This document shows positions 37,203 through 46,930 of a DNA stretch of 64,000 bases, piece after piece. Both the position numbers and the translations under genes were made by a program. Where the stretch lies: contig NZ_JACVAQ010000001.1 in the NCBI RefSeq assembly GCF_014851905.1, positions 1,984,001-2,048,000 on the forward strand. Direction: 5' to 3'. The first letter of the stretch is position 1. Each line of letters begins with the position of its first letter. The notes beneath the pieces are model-generated. The model had not been told where the DNA came from. It was given only the letters and a program-made list of their open reading frames with translations, and made no database searches. This DNA is from Pseudomonas sp. PDM14. GTDB taxonomy: Bacteria; Pseudomonadota; Gammaproteobacteria; Pseudomonadales; Pseudomonadaceae.

Positions 37203-39308
37203 ATGTTCGCCCCCGCCAACCAGATCCATTTCAGCCTGAGCATCGAAGGCGTCACACACGATCTGCAGGTGCTCGCCTTCCAGGGCCATGAAGCGCTCAG
37301 CCAGCCCTTCGCCTTCAACCTGGAGCTGGTCAGCGAACAGCCCGATATCGACCTGCAGAGCCTGCTGCACCAGCGCGCCTTTCTCACCCTGGCCGACGAT
37401 GGCACGGGTATCCACGGCTACATCCACCAGGCTGGCCAGGGTGAGTCGGGCAAACGCCTGACCCGCTATCAGCTGGTGCTGATGCCGCAGCTGGCCTACC
37501 TCGCTCACCGCAGCAACCAACGCATCTTCCAGCACCTCAACGTGGCCGAGATCGTCGCCAGCGTGCTCGAGGAACATGGCATCCAGCAGGGCGCCTACCG
37601 CTTCCAGCTTGGCGCGACCTATCCGCCGCGCGACTACTGCGTGCAGTACGACGAAAGCGACCTGCACTTCGTCCAGCGCCTGTGCGAAGAAGAAGGCATC
37701 CACTACCACTTCCAGCACAGCCAGGACGGTCACGTGCTGGTGTTCGCCGATGACCAGACCGCGTTTGCTCGACTCGCCCCGGTGCCCTACCAGCAGGACT
37801 CGGGACTGGTCGCCGACCGGCCGGTGATCAAGCGCTTCGGCCTGCGCCTGGCCACTCGCACCAGCCGCGTCACACGCCGCGACTACGACTTCGAGAAACC
37901 ACGCCTGCTCCTCGAAGCCGCGGTGAAAAGCGCGTTCAAGCCCGACCTGGAGGACTACGACTACCCCGGCCGCTACACCGACCGCGGCCGGGGCAAGCAC
38001 CTCAGCCAGCGCGCCCTGGAACGCCATCGCGCCGACTATCAACTGGCCGAGGGCACCAGCGATCAGCCACGCCTGGTCAGCGGTCACTTCCTCGATCTCA
38101 GCGAACACCCGCGTGGCGACTGGAACCAGCTATGGCTGCTCACCGAGGTGCGCCACGAAGGCAAGCAGCCGCAGGTGCTGGAAGAGTCGATCAGCAGCGC
38201 GGCTTTTCTCTCTATCTCTCCAAGAGAAGGTCAGGATGAGGGGCAAACAGGCAGCTCGGACAACTTCCACCAAGGCTACCGCAACCACTTCAGCGCCACC
38301 CCGTGGGACGTGCCCTATCGACCCGCGCTGGAGCATCCCAAGCCACGCATTCTCGGCAGCCAGAGCGCGGTGGTCACCGGCCCGGCCGGCGAGGAAATCC
38401 ACTGCGACCAACACGGCCGGGTCAAGGTGCAATTCCACTGGGACCGCGAGGGCAACGCCGACGACAAGACCAGTTGCTGGCTGCGCGTGTCCTCCAGCTG
38501 GGCCGGCGACCGCTACGGCGGTATCGCCATTCCGCGGGTGGGCATGGAAGTGCTGGTCACCTTCCTCGAAGGCGATCCCGACCAGCCGCTGGTGACCGGC
38601 TGCCTGTACCACGCCGAGCACGTCGTGCCGTACGACCTGCCGGCCAACAAGACCCGCAGCGTATTCAAGACCCTCAGCTCACCCGGCGGTGGCGGTTACA
38701 ACGAACTGCGCATCGAGGACCGCAAGGGCCAGGAGCAGATCTACCTGCACGCCCAGCGCGACTGGGACGAGAACATCGAGCACGACCAGAAAATCCGCAT
38801 CGGCCACGAGCGCCACGACAGCGTCGAAGCCAACAGCTACACCGAGCTGTACGCCGAGGAACACCGCACCACCCGCTCCGACCGCAAGGTGGAAGTGCGC
38901 GCCGAAGACCACCTGACCGTCGCCAACAACCAGCACGTGAAGATCGGCACCGGCCAGTTCGTCGAAGCCGGCAACGAGATCCACCTCAAGGCCGGCGTGA
39001 AGATCGTCCTCGAAGCCGGCAGCGAGCTGACCCTCAACGCCGGCGGCAGCTTCATCAAACTGGACGCCAGCGGCATCACCCTTAGCGGCGCACTGGTGAA
39101 GATCAACTCCGGCGGCTCTCCCGGCACCGGCAGCGGCATTGCCATCAAGCTGCCCCTGCAGCCGGGCATGGCTGACAAGGACAAGGCTGGGAATCTGCTG
39201 GATCAGGCTGTGGCGAATCCCTCAGCCACTCCAAACAAACCACCAGCCGTCTGCGAAGAATGCCTGCGCCGCGCGCAAGCAAAAGCACACGTTCTGGTTG
39301 CACGCTGA
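37203..39308 (+). CDS. vgrG: VgrG (TssI), type VI spike protein
   Basis: The 701-residue protein is a trimeric spike with gp27-like (about residues 1-380), gp5 OB-fold (about 395-480) and needle regions. Features are LVLMPQLAYLAHRSNQRIFQ near 91-110, YCVQYDESDLHFVQRLCEEEGIHYHF near 146-171, NHFSATPWDVPYRPALEHP and GCLYHAEHVVPYDLPANKT. A beta-repeat needle ends near 640, followed by a short tail with CEECLRRAQ that could dock the adaptor. There is no C-terminal enzyme domain. A repeat-derived stretch of about 17 residues is inserted near 336-352. Confidence 0.95.
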   Translation: MFAPANQIHFSLSIEGVTHDLQVLAFQGHEALSQPFAFNLELVSEQPDIDLQSLLHQRAFLTLADDGTGIHGYIHQAGQGESGKRLTRYQLVLMPQLAYLAHRSNQRIFQHLNVAEIVASVLEEHGIQQGAYRFQLGATYPPRDYCVQYDESDLHFVQRLCEEEGIHYHFQHSQDGHVLVFADDQTAFARLAPVPYQQDSGLVADRPVIKRFGLRLATRTSRVTRRDYDFEKPRLLLEAAVKSAFKPDLEDYDYPGRYTDRGRGKHLSQRALERHRADYQLAEGTSDQPRLVSGHFLDLSEHPRGDWNQLWLLTEVRHEGKQPQVLEESISSAAFLSISPREGQDEGQTGSSDNFHQGYRNHFSATPWDVPYRPALEHPKPRILGSQSAVVTGPAGEEIHCDQHGRVKVQFHWDREGNADDKTSCWLRVSSSWAGDRYGGIAIPRVGMEVLVTFLEGDPDQPLVTGCLYHAEHVVPYDLPANKTRSVFKTLSSPGGGGYNELRIEDRKGQEQIYLHAQRDWDENIEHDQKIRIGHERHDSVEANSYTELYAEEHRTTRSDRKVEVRAEDHLTVANNQHVKIGTGQFVEAGNEIHLKAGVKIVLEAGSELTLNAGGSFIKLDASGITLSGALVKINSGGSPGTGSGIAIKLPLQPGMADKDKAGNLLDQAVANPSATPNKPPAVCEECLRRAQAKAHVLVAR
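38205..38243. repeat. Dispersed repeat fragment inside vgrG, in frame
   Basis: The stretch tttctctctatctctccaag / agaaggtcaggatgagggg resembles the CCCTCTCCC...GGGAGAGGGTCAGGGTGAGGG class of dispersed repeats, also seen at 1098-1125. It encodes LSISPREGQDEG between two conserved VgrG segments, without breaking the frame. Confidence 0.5.
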
Positions 39309-39322
39309 GGGCTTAAACAGTG

Positions 39323-40108
39323 ATGACTACTCTCTGGCTAGGTGAGCTCCAACGTAGTGCGGCGCAGGCAAGGCTGCCCCACATAGACCTGCTAGTGGAT
39401 GCAACCAATCTGACATTTCCGCTGAACGAACGTATTGCCGAACTGGACCAGTCCATCCGGCATGCTGCCATCCTGCAATACACCCCTGAACATGGGATTG
39501 CGGAGTCGGGCCCCCAACTTCTGCGGCTCGACCGCGTCAATTCCAGACATGCGCAACTGCTGACTGACATGGCAAGCGCTCCACGTGGCCACCAGCATCT
39601 CCTGGCGCTGACCAGCCCCTGGGATTTCCACGAGCTATCGGTACATCTGGCTCATTGCACTCAAGCAGAGTGGAACGATGGCAAGAGCAGCGGCCTGCTG
39701 CGCTTTTTCGACCCACGCCTATTTATCGCCGTGAGCGAAGCACTGAACCCGCAGCAATCCTGGTTTCATGCACCGGCCATTACTTGGCACTGGTGTGACC
39801 GCGATGGCGAGATACAGCAGCTCCCCGGGCGTTGCCAGCGCAGCTCAGAATGTCCCTCGCCGTTACCGCCCCTGCGTCTGGAGCGCCCCCAAGTCGTTCA
39901 CCTGCAGGCCTGGAGCCTCGCAGAGCGCTACTACAGCAGCAATGACATTGAGCCCATCGACTACGGACTGAACAAACGGGAGGTGCTGATGCGCCATCTG
40001 GTCCACGCCCAACAGGCCGCCAGCCGCAAAGGCATTCTCGACCTCGACGAGCGAGACCGGTTCGTCCACAGCTGGCTGCAGCAACATTCGGCAGTAGCAC
40101 AAGCATGA
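39323..40108 (+). CDS. DUF4123 protein, T6SS adaptor/chaperone
   Basis: The 261-residue protein has the DUF4123 pattern: LVDATNLTFPLNERIAEL near residues 23-40, GPQLLRLD near 62, HQHLLALTSPWDFHELSVHLAHCTQ near 90-114 and LLRFFDPRLFIAVSEAL near 123-139. DUF4123 proteins load an effector onto its cognate VgrG. It lies between vgrG and the DUF3304/Tle1 block, in the usual place. Its stop overlaps the start of the first DUF3304 gene (ATGA). Confidence 0.85.
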   Translation: MTTLWLGELQRSAAQARLPHIDLLVDATNLTFPLNERIAELDQSIRHAAILQYTPEHGIAESGPQLLRLDRVNSRHAQLLTDMASAPRGHQHLLALTSPWDFHELSVHLAHCTQAEWNDGKSSGLLRFFDPRLFIAVSEALNPQQSWFHAPAITWHWCDRDGEIQQLPGRCQRSSECPSPLPPLRLERPQVVHLQAWSLAERYYSSNDIEPIDYGLNKREVLMRHLVHAQQAASRKGILDLDERDRFVHSWLQQHSAVAQA

Positions 40109-40626
40109 AAATGAATAGGCGGACTTTGTGCCTGCTGATCTGTTTGCTATTGGAAGCTGGGTGCTCTTCTCAACCGCGCAAACTCCTTAGCCCTCAAGTC
40201 ACCGGCTACAACCACACCTCAGCCGCGATCAACTGGTTCAGGGTCAACGGTGACAGTGGCCCAAATTTGGGACCTCATCAAGGAGGCGGGAAATTTAACT
40301 GCTGCACTACCGTACCCAGTAAATGGTACCCCGGCATGACAGCCACTGTTGAATGGGAGAAAGACCCCGAACCTTTCGCCTATGCCAATTGGCCGCCTCT
40401 TGGCACGGATGGATACAGAGCGGCTTACAAGCAACATGTCGCGAAATACACCCACCATCGCGCCACAGTCGAAATTCCTCCGCACCAAGACATAGGCGGC
40501 ATGAATGTTCACTTCCTGCCGTGCGATCAAATCCGTGTCGCCGTCAATGGCGTCCGTCCTGGCTATCCCGGCTACCCGCACAATGAAGAACTCAATATGG
40601 AAGAGCCAAAAACATGTTCCGACTAA
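40105..40626 (+). CDS. DUF3304 lipoprotein, copy 1 (candidate Tle1 immunity protein)
   Basis: The 173-residue protein has a lipoprotein signal (CLLICLLLEAGC, Cys at about residue 20) and a DUF3304 body with GYNHTSAAINWFRVNG, FNCCTTVPSKWYPGM and VHFLPCDQIRVAVNG. It should sit in the periplasm on a membrane. The position directly before a Tle1-like phospholipase, which acts in the periplasm, points to an immunity role; this is inference. It is closely similar to the next gene. Base composition is visibly lower in G+C than vgrG. Confidence 0.8.
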   Translation: MKMNRRTLCLLICLLLEAGCSSQPRKLLSPQVTGYNHTSAAINWFRVNGDSGPNLGPHQGGGKFNCCTTVPSKWYPGMTATVEWEKDPEPFAYANWPPLGTDGYRAAYKQHVAKYTHHRATVEIPPHQDIGGMNVHFLPCDQIRVAVNGVRPGYPGYPHNEELNMEEPKTCSD

Positions 40627-41150
40627 TAAACATCGCCCTTAACTGCCTATTGGCGCTAACGCCACTGATGCTGGCAAGCGGCTGTGCCGCTCAGCAGCCA
40701 GAACTTCTGCACCCTTCAGTAAGTGGTTACAACCACACCTCCGCCGCCATTAATAGCTTCATGATCAACGGCTCAGGAGGTGGCAATGTGGGACCCAATG
40801 AGGGGGGAGGTAGTTTTGTTTGCTGTACCACAGTACCCAGTCAATGGCGGCCAGGAATGACGGCAGTAGTTGAGTGGGAAAAGGATCCAAAACCCTTTGA
40901 TTATGCGAGTTGGCCTCCTCTGGGAACTGATGAGTACAGGGCAGCCTATAAAAAACACGTCGCTAATTACACTCGCCATCGCATCACGGTCGAAATTCCC
41001 CCTTATAAAAACGTAGGCAGCATGAACGTTCATTTTCTGCCCTGCGATCAGGTGCGAGTTGCCGTCAATGGACTAATACCTGGGCAGCCGGGTTATCCCC
41101 ACAACGACGTGCTGAACATGAAGGAGCCCAACAAATGCCCCAAACCCTAA
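40614..41150 (+). CDS. DUF3304 lipoprotein, copy 2 (candidate Tle1 immunity protein)
   Basis: The 178-residue protein has a lipoprotein signal (LLALTPLMLASGC, Cys near residue 24) and the same body as copy 1: GYNHTSAAINSFMING, FVCCTTVPSQWRPGM, VHFLPCDQVRVAVNG. It overlaps copy 1 by 13 bases and the effector gene by 16 bases. The two are tandem duplicates that have diverged mainly in the signal peptide and the loop after the first motif. Cysteine pairs (CC, C) are kept in both. Confidence 0.8.
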   Translation: MFRLINIALNCLLALTPLMLASGCAAQQPELLHPSVSGYNHTSAAINSFMINGSGGGNVGPNEGGGSFVCCTTVPSQWRPGMTAVVEWEKDPKPFDYASWPPLGTDEYRAAYKKHVANYTRHRITVEIPPYKNVGSMNVHFLPCDQVRVAVNGLIPGQPGYPHNDVLNMKEPNKCPKP

Positions 41151-43822
41151 CAAGTGGATGTCCACCAGTTGGGGGGCAGGTCCATATTGCGCCGCTTTTT
41201 ACCCGCCCAGCTCTGCCGCAAGAGCCTAAAGAGGTTAAATCGAATTTCGATCGGCAGGTGGCAGACGAGAAGCAATGCTGGAGCAGGAACATTCATGCTA
41301 GCGCCAGAAATGCAGAGGAAGCCTTGGAGCCTTGCTCCAAGGCACTACATATCAGCTTGTTTTTCGACGGCACCAATAACCACGAACCAAGCGACATGCA
41401 GGCCAACCCACGCTGTACTAGCAATATCGCACGGCTCTTTCACGCGAGCATCCGACATACAGACGCTAACGCTCGTGAGGCCGGATTTTTCCGTTATTAC
41501 TGCCCTGGAGTAGGAACTGTATTTGAAGACATCCAAGAATATGTGCCAGATCCAGATGGTCTCAAAGGTGCCAAGGGCGGTGAAAATAGAATCAATTGGG
41601 GGCTTACCAGACTAATTGATGCCGTTCGGAGATCCTTAGCCGAAAAGCCTCTCCTAGAAAATGAAGCTTTCAAACTGATCAAGGACATGAGCACCTGCTG
41701 GCTCTTACACATGGCAACCGGCACGTTACTAGAAAGGGGTAACTCCAAACGTAGGGCAACCCTAACTCCCGAGATGGATAAGCTTGCCTCGTTGCTAGAG
41801 CAGCGCAAACAAACGCAACAAAAACCAGAAATACTGGCCATGCGTCTGTATGTCTACGGTTTCTCCCGTGGCGCCGCGGAGGCGCGCACCTTTGCCAATT
41901 GGCTCGCAGACTTGACTCGCCGTTCGACAATAAGCGGCGACGAGTATCGCTTCGCCGGCTTGCCCATCTCCATCGAATTTCTCGGCTTATTCGATACCGT
42001 TGCAGCAGTTGGCATCGCCGACAGCGCGCCATTCGCCGCGGGACATATGGACTGGGCTGACGGCACCATGCGCCTCCCTGATGAGCACACCACTCAGGCA
42101 TGCATGCCAACAGCGCTGCCCGAAGATCGCCGTTTCCTCAAACGCTGCGTGCATTTGGTGTCCGCCCACGAACAGCGCGCCAGCTTCCCCTTGGACTCCA
42201 TACGCCGCCGCGCGCGCTTGCCCGATGGCTCGCAGGAAGAGCAATCCACCTATCGTGCAGGCACCATTGAGTTCGTCTATCCAGGCATGCACTCGGATAT
42301 CGGCGGCGGCTATCCACCCGGAGATCAGGGCAAGGCCATGGGAGGACAAGGTGAGTTAATGTCCCAGCTACCGTTGCATCACATGTATCGCGAGGCATTT
42401 AACGCCGGGGCACCTCTACAAATACCCTTAGGGCTTATTGAAAACGCAGAGCCATGGCGCGTGATGCACAGCGATACTCACGCTGCCTTTGACCTTTCAC
42501 CGACCCTGATTGATCGTTTCAACGCATGGCAATCCCAGGCAAAGGCTGGCTCGCTAGAAAAGGTAATGGAACGCGAAGCCGCGCTGATCACAGGCTGGAG
42601 GATCGAGCGCTACTGCCATCATCTGACAGAGACCGACTTCTACAAATCTATTGGAGAACAGGACGAATCCGATGAAATGTGGGGCGCCAAGCGCCGACTG
42701 CACACCCACAAGCACGAGGAAGCCGCCCGCAAACGCAAAGGCATCAAGGAAGTCAGCTGTGTCGAGCGCATTTCCGCCGGGAGACCGGCGGCTACAGGCG
42801 ACTGTCAAGGCTACTCGGCTGGAGAGTCCTGGGAGGTCGCCAGCCCCGGCAAACGGTTCTGTTTCGAAGAAGACTTCAAAATAGTCGGCCAGGACAGGTA
42901 CACGAAGCTCAACACCAACAAGACCTATGAGCCGCCTCTGGATCAACGCCAGCTGCGCCGCGCTGCAGACGAATTTCGTCGTGATTATGAACAGTCCTGG
43001 GAAATGGGTGAAGACACTTTTTCTGTGGGGGGAGTCCTCAATATTGCGCTCGGTGGATTGGTCTACCTGCTCAACGAGGAAGACGAAGCGGAGGAGTACA
43101 AAAGTATCTGGGAGCAGGGAACCGCGAATCACAAGAGGCTATTCACCAACCATCAAATAGCGCCTGGACAGGACAACCTGGTAGGACTCTTCGACAATCA
43201 CGTACACGACTCGCGCGCATGGTTCATGAACTCGTCCTTTGTCGCAGAACGGGAGCCGTTCACCGACTATTTCCGCTACCGCCTGGTACACTTCGACGAC
43301 CAATCCAACAAGCGTCTCTCGCTGCTCGCCAAGACCGGCCGCGTGGTTGGTGTCGGCATCGCCCTGGCCAGCATCGGCCTCACTATCAAGCGTCGCGACC
43401 CTCGCTACCTGCTCGGCCTTAGCCTGCCGTCGCTGGGTACACCGATACTGCGAGGCAAGACCGGCTTCCCGCAAATCAGCGCCTTCGACCCGCTTACCGG
43501 GCTCGCCCTGCCCATGCAGACAGGCTTGGACGCGGTACGCACATTCAGTAAGGACATCGGCAGTCTGAACAAACTGGTGGATACCTTACCCGCCCCCGTC
43601 GAACTCACCGAACTGACCGCCACCACACCAGAGCTGAAGACCATCCTCCAGGCCGCTCAAGCCGCCAAGGCGGTGGCTGAGGCCAAGGACGGCAACCCGA
43701 TGGGGTTGGTCGGTAAGGCCGTTGAGCAGTTGTGGGAGGCCGAGCAGCCTGCCGTACCCCGGCCTCCAGACTGGCTCGACATCGCTGCCGATCTGACTGG
43801 CAGAAAACTGGGCATCGGCTGA
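41135..43822 (+). CDS. Tle1-like T6SS phospholipase effector (DUF2235)
   Basis: The 895-residue protein starts with a polar leader and then the DUF2235 alpha/beta-hydrolase: HISLFFDGTNNHEPSD at about residues 71-86, YCPGVGTVFEDI near 124, LYVYGFSRGAAEARTFANWL near 237-256 with Ser of GFSRG as nucleophile, LGLFDTVAAVGI near 282, and GMHSDIGGGYPPGDQG near 386-401. Tle1 enzymes are phospholipases delivered by the T6SS to the periplasm of rivals. There is a hydrophobic stretch near 729-770 that could help membrane binding. G+C is lower in the first half. No signal peptide is present, as expected for T6SS delivery. Confidence 0.85.
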   Translation: MPQTLTSGCPPVGGQVHIAPLFTRPALPQEPKEVKSNFDRQVADEKQCWSRNIHASARNAEEALEPCSKALHISLFFDGTNNHEPSDMQANPRCTSNIARLFHASIRHTDANAREAGFFRYYCPGVGTVFEDIQEYVPDPDGLKGAKGGENRINWGLTRLIDAVRRSLAEKPLLENEAFKLIKDMSTCWLLHMATGTLLERGNSKRRATLTPEMDKLASLLEQRKQTQQKPEILAMRLYVYGFSRGAAEARTFANWLADLTRRSTISGDEYRFAGLPISIEFLGLFDTVAAVGIADSAPFAAGHMDWADGTMRLPDEHTTQACMPTALPEDRRFLKRCVHLVSAHEQRASFPLDSIRRRARLPDGSQEEQSTYRAGTIEFVYPGMHSDIGGGYPPGDQGKAMGGQGELMSQLPLHHMYREAFNAGAPLQIPLGLIENAEPWRVMHSDTHAAFDLSPTLIDRFNAWQSQAKAGSLEKVMEREAALITGWRIERYCHHLTETDFYKSIGEQDESDEMWGAKRRLHTHKHEEAARKRKGIKEVSCVERISAGRPAATGDCQGYSAGESWEVASPGKRFCFEEDFKIVGQDRYTKLNTNKTYEPPLDQRQLRRAADEFRRDYEQSWEMGEDTFSVGGVLNIALGGLVYLLNEEDEAEEYKSIWEQGTANHKRLFTNHQIAPGQDNLVGLFDNHVHDSRAWFMNSSFVAEREPFTDYFRYRLVHFDDQSNKRLSLLAKTGRVVGVGIALASIGLTIKRRDPRYLLGLSLPSLGTPILRGKTGFPQISAFDPLTGLALPMQTGLDAVRTFSKDIGSLNKLVDTLPAPVELTELTATTPELKTILQAAQAAKAVAEAKDGNPMGLVGKAVEQLWEAEQPAVPRPPDWLDIAADLTGRKLGIG

Positions 43823-43904
43823 TGCCCGCGACAGGCGTCGCAAAGGAAAGGCGGCGCCCTCCATCAACGCGCGTAACCGGCGAATCCATGCAAGGAAAAC
43901 AGGG

Positions 43905-44126
43905 ATGAAAACAACGCTCCTAACCACCTGCCTGATCAGCATGATCCTGTCCCTGCTGGCCTTCTATATCGGCGGCGCAGTTGTCGCCGCGGCCATCAGT
44001 GGAGAGGGACAGTCCAGTGAGTCGGTCGACAACGTGTTCGCCGCAGCCAAGATCCTGCTGGCGATCTCGGCCATCTGCGGAGTCATCGGCTGGCTGGTAC
44101 CGGAGCCACGCCGTCCGCATCCATAG
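43905..44126 (+). CDS. Small two-helix membrane protein
   Basis: The 73-residue protein has two hydrophobic segments (CLISMILSLLAFYIGGAVVAAAI and ILLAISAICGVIGWLVP) and a proline/arginine tail. An AGGGATG site lies at the start. It follows the effector gene after 82 bases and may be an accessory or second immunity protein of the island, but nothing in it proves that. Confidence 0.65.
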   Translation: MKTTLLTTCLISMILSLLAFYIGGAVVAAAISGEGQSSESVDNVFAAAKILLAISAICGVIGWLVPEPRRPHP

Positions 44127-44235
44127 ACGGCCGGAACATATCCCAGTAGCCCCGCCGCATAGACCCACATCAATATCCGCTGCTGCGTAGGCCCCTAGAA
44201 TCGTCGGCCGCTTTCTGCCGTCGACGATCAACACC

Positions 44236-45561
44236 ATGCCTGCACCGCTCGCCCCCGAACTGCTCTGCCCTGCCGGCACGCTCAAGTCCATGCGCTATGC
44301 CTTCGCCTACGGCGCCGATGCGGTGTATGCCGGGCAGCCGCGCTACAGCCTGCGGGTGCGCAACAACGAGTTCGACCACGCCACCCTGGCCCAGGGTATC
44401 GCCGAGGCACATGTGCAGGGCAAGCGTTTCTACGTGGTGGCCAACATCGCGCCGCACAATGCCAAGCTGAAGACCTTCATCAAGGACCTGCAGCCGGTGG
44501 TGGAGATGCAGCCGGACGCACTGATCATGTCCGACCCCGGGCTGATCATGCTGGTGCGCGAGCATTTTCCGCAGATGCCCGTCCACCTCTCGGTGCAGGC
44601 CAATGCGGTGAACTGGGCCAGTGTCGAATTCTGGCGGCGTCAGGGGTTGAGCCGGGTAATCCTGTCGCGCGAGCTGTCGCTGGAGGAGATCGGCGAGATA
44701 CGTACGGCGGTACCGGACATGGAGCTCGAGGTCTTCGTCCACGGCGCCTTGTGCATGGCCTATTCCGGGCGCTGCCTGCTGTCTGGCTACATCAACCGCC
44801 GCGATCCCAACCAGGGCACCTGCACCAACGCCTGCCGCTGGCAATACCAGGCGCACGCCGGGGAGCAGAACGAGCTGGGCGAGATCGTCCAGCGCTGCGC
44901 GCCCACCCTGGGGGCCGGGCCGACCACCGAACAACTGTTCCTGCTCGAAGACAGCACCCGGCCAGGCGAACTGATGGAAGCCTTCGAGGACGAACACGGC
45001 ACCTACATCATGAACTCCAAGGACTTGCGTGCCGTGCAGCATGTCGAGCGGCTGCTGCGCCTGGGCGTGCATTCGCTGAAGATCGAGGGCCGCACCAAAT
45101 CGCACTTCTACGTGGCCCGCACGGCGCAGGCCTACCGCCAGGCCATCGATGACGCGGTGGCGGTCAGGCCGTTCGACCGCGGCCTGATGGAGCGCCTGGA
45201 GTCACTGGCCAACCGCGGCTACACCGAGGGCTTCCTACGCCGTCATGTGCATGACGAATACCAGAACTACGAGCGCGGCAGCTCCGTCTCCGAGCGCCAG
45301 CAGTTCGTTGGCGAGCTCACCGGCGCACGGCGTGGCGAGCACGCCGAAGTGCGAGTGAAGAACCGCTTCGCCGTCGGTGATCGTCTGGAGCTGATGCGCC
45401 CCGATGGCAACCTGCATTTCGTCCTCGGCGCACTGGAGAACGGCGCCGGCAACGCCATCGAGGTAGCACCCGGCGATGGTCATATCGTCTATCTGCCGCT
45501 GCCGACCGATCTGTTCCTGGACAACGCCCTGCTGCTACGTCATCTCGATAATTGTTCTTGA
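44236..45561 (+). CDS. trhP: tRNA 5-hydroxyuridine synthesis protein TrhP (YegQ), U32 family
   Basis: The 441-residue peptidase-U32-family protein takes part in forming 5-hydroxyuridine at the tRNA wobble position. It shows [27 protein letters not shown] at residues 7-33, [18 protein letters not shown] near 117-134, [22 protein letters not shown] near 161-182 and [15 protein letters not shown] near 187-201, where the cysteines match an iron-sulfur or metal site. The length and the ELLCPAG start match YegQ rather than the shorter UbiU/UbiV. It lies just outside the T6SS island. Confidence 0.9.
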   Translation: MPAPLAPELLCPAGTLKSMRYAFAYGADAVYAGQPRYSLRVRNNEFDHATLAQGIAEAHVQGKRFYVVANIAPHNAKLKTFIKDLQPVVEMQPDALIMSDPGLIMLVREHFPQMPVHLSVQANAVNWASVEFWRRQGLSRVILSRELSLEEIGEIRTAVPDMELEVFVHGALCMAYSGRCLLSGYINRRDPNQGTCTNACRWQYQAHAGEQNELGEIVQRCAPTLGAGPTTEQLFLLEDSTRPGELMEAFEDEHGTYIMNSKDLRAVQHVERLLRLGVHSLKIEGRTKSHFYVARTAQAYRQAIDDAVAVRPFDRGLMERLESLANRGYTEGFLRRHVHDEYQNYERGSSVSERQQFVGELTGARRGEHAEVRVKNRFAVGDRLELMRPDGNLHFVLGALENGAGNAIEVAPGDGHIVYLPLPTDLFLDNALLLRHLDNCS

Positions 45562-45605
45562 TCGGAAGACTCCCCCGACTAGCTGCCTGGGTCTAGTGCA
45601 CATGT

Positions 45606-45628
45606 GTGATTCAGATGTTCTGATTCAC
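45606..45628 (+). promoter_or_regulatory. Imperfect palindrome upstream of the zinc operon
   Basis: GTGATTCAG and CTGATTCAC form an inverted pair (8 of 9 bases) around ATGTT. It lies about 11 bases before the Zur-like site and could be a second operator. The regulator is unknown. Confidence 0.35.
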
Positions 45629-45638
45629 AACAATCGAT

Positions 45639-45657
45639 ATTGCTATGTTATAACAAT
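45639..45657 (+). promoter_or_regulatory. Zur-like operator
   Basis: ATTGCTATGTTATAACAAT is a near-palindrome with the GTTATA/TATAAC character of Zur boxes. It lies 68 bases before the CobW-family ATG, in a short AT-rich promoter region. ZigA-type genes are known Zur targets. Confidence 0.6.
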
Positions 45658-45724
45658 AAAAAGAATTTCCTCTACTAGACATCGCAGTAACTCGAACCCT
45701 CCATTTACCGCTAAGGAAACCGTG

Positions 45725-46930
45725 ATGGACAAGAGACTCCCCGTAACCGTGCTGTCGGGTTTTCTCGGTGCCGGCAAGAGCACGTTGCTCAACCATATAC
45801 TGAGGAACCGCGAGAACCGCCGCGTGGCGGTGATCGTCAACGACATGAGCGAGATCAACATCGACGGCAGCGAGGTGCAGAAGGGCGTCAGTCTCAACCG
45901 CGCCGAGGAGAAGCTGGTGGAGATGAGCAACGGCTGCATCTGCTGCACCTTGCGCGAGGATCTGCTGGAAGAGGTCAGCCGCCTGGCGCGCGACGGGCGC
46001 TTCGATTACCTGCTGATCGAATCCACCGGCATCGCCGAGCCGTTGCCGGTGGCGGAGACCTTCACCTTTCGCGATGAGCAGGGCCAGAGCCTGAGTGACC
46101 TGGCGCGCCTGGACACCATGGTCACGGTGGTCGACGGGGTCAACTTCCTGCCCGACTTCCATGCGGCGCAGAGCCTGGCCAGCCGCGGTGAAACCCTCGG
46201 CGAAGACGACGAGCGCTCGATCACCGACCTGCTGGTCGAGCAGATCGAGTTTGCCGACGTGATCCTCATCAGCAAGGTCGACCTGATCGCCCGCGCCGAG
46301 CGCGAGGAGCTGAGCGCCATCCTGCGCCGCCTCAACACGCGGGCGGAAATCCTGCCGATGGCCATGGGTGGCGTACCGCTGGAGAAGATCCTCGACACCG
46401 GCCGTTTCGATTTCGAGCGCGCCGCCGAGGCGCCCGGCTGGTTGCAGGAGCTGCGCGGCGAGCACGTGCCGGAAACCGAGGAGTACGGCATCGCCTCCAG
46501 TGCCTATCGGGCACGGCGACCATTCCATCCGCAGCGTTTCTTCGCTTTCCTCGATCGGCCGTGGAGCAACGGCCGCCTGCTGCGCTCCAAGGGTTTTTTC
46601 TGGCTGGCGAGCAAGCCGCAGGATGCCGGCAGCTGGTCGCAGGCCGGCGGGCTGATGCGCCACGGGCATGCCGGGCGCTGGTGGCGCTTCGTCCCCAAGG
46701 CACAGTGGCCGAGCGATGAGGACAACCTGGCAGACATCCTCAAGCATTGGGACAAGGAGACCGGTGACTGCCGCCAGGAACTGGTGTTCATCGGCCAGCA
46801 CATCGACTTCGTCCAGCTCAGCGCCGAGCTGGACGCCTGCCTGCTCGACGATGCTGAACTGGCTGCCGGCCCGCAAAGCTGGGTGCTGTTGCCCGATCCG
46901 TTCGGGCCTTGGCACGAGGAAGCCGCCTGA
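45725..46930 (+). CDS. zigA: CobW/COG0523-family zinc metallochaperone GTPase (ZigA-like)
   Basis: The 401-residue GTPase has the P-loop [13 protein letters not shown] (residues 12-24), [13 protein letters not shown] near 38-50, the metal-binding CxCC motif [12 protein letters not shown] near 67-78 and [11 protein letters not shown] near 93. The C-terminal CobW_C domain follows ([13 protein letters not shown]). Such proteins pass zinc to client enzymes during zinc shortage. The frame opens further upstream, but the ATG at 45725 starts directly before the P-loop as in the family. Its stop overlaps the DUF1826 start. Confidence 0.9.
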   Translation: MDKRLPVTVLSGFLGAGKSTLLNHILRNRENRRVAVIVNDMSEINIDGSEVQKGVSLNRAEEKLVEMSNGCICCTLREDLLEEVSRLARDGRFDYLLIESTGIAEPLPVAETFTFRDEQGQSLSDLARLDTMVTVVDGVNFLPDFHAAQSLASRGETLGEDDERSITDLLVEQIEFADVILISKVDLIARAEREELSAILRRLNTRAEILPMAMGGVPLEKILDTGRFDFERAAEAPGWLQELRGEHVPETEEYGIASSAYRARRPFHPQRFFAFLDRPWSNGRLLRSKGFFWLASKPQDAGSWSQAGGLMRHGHAGRWWRFVPKAQWPSDEDNLADILKHWDKETGDCRQELVFIGQHIDFVQLSAELDACLLDDAELAAGPQSWVLLPDPFGPWHEEAA

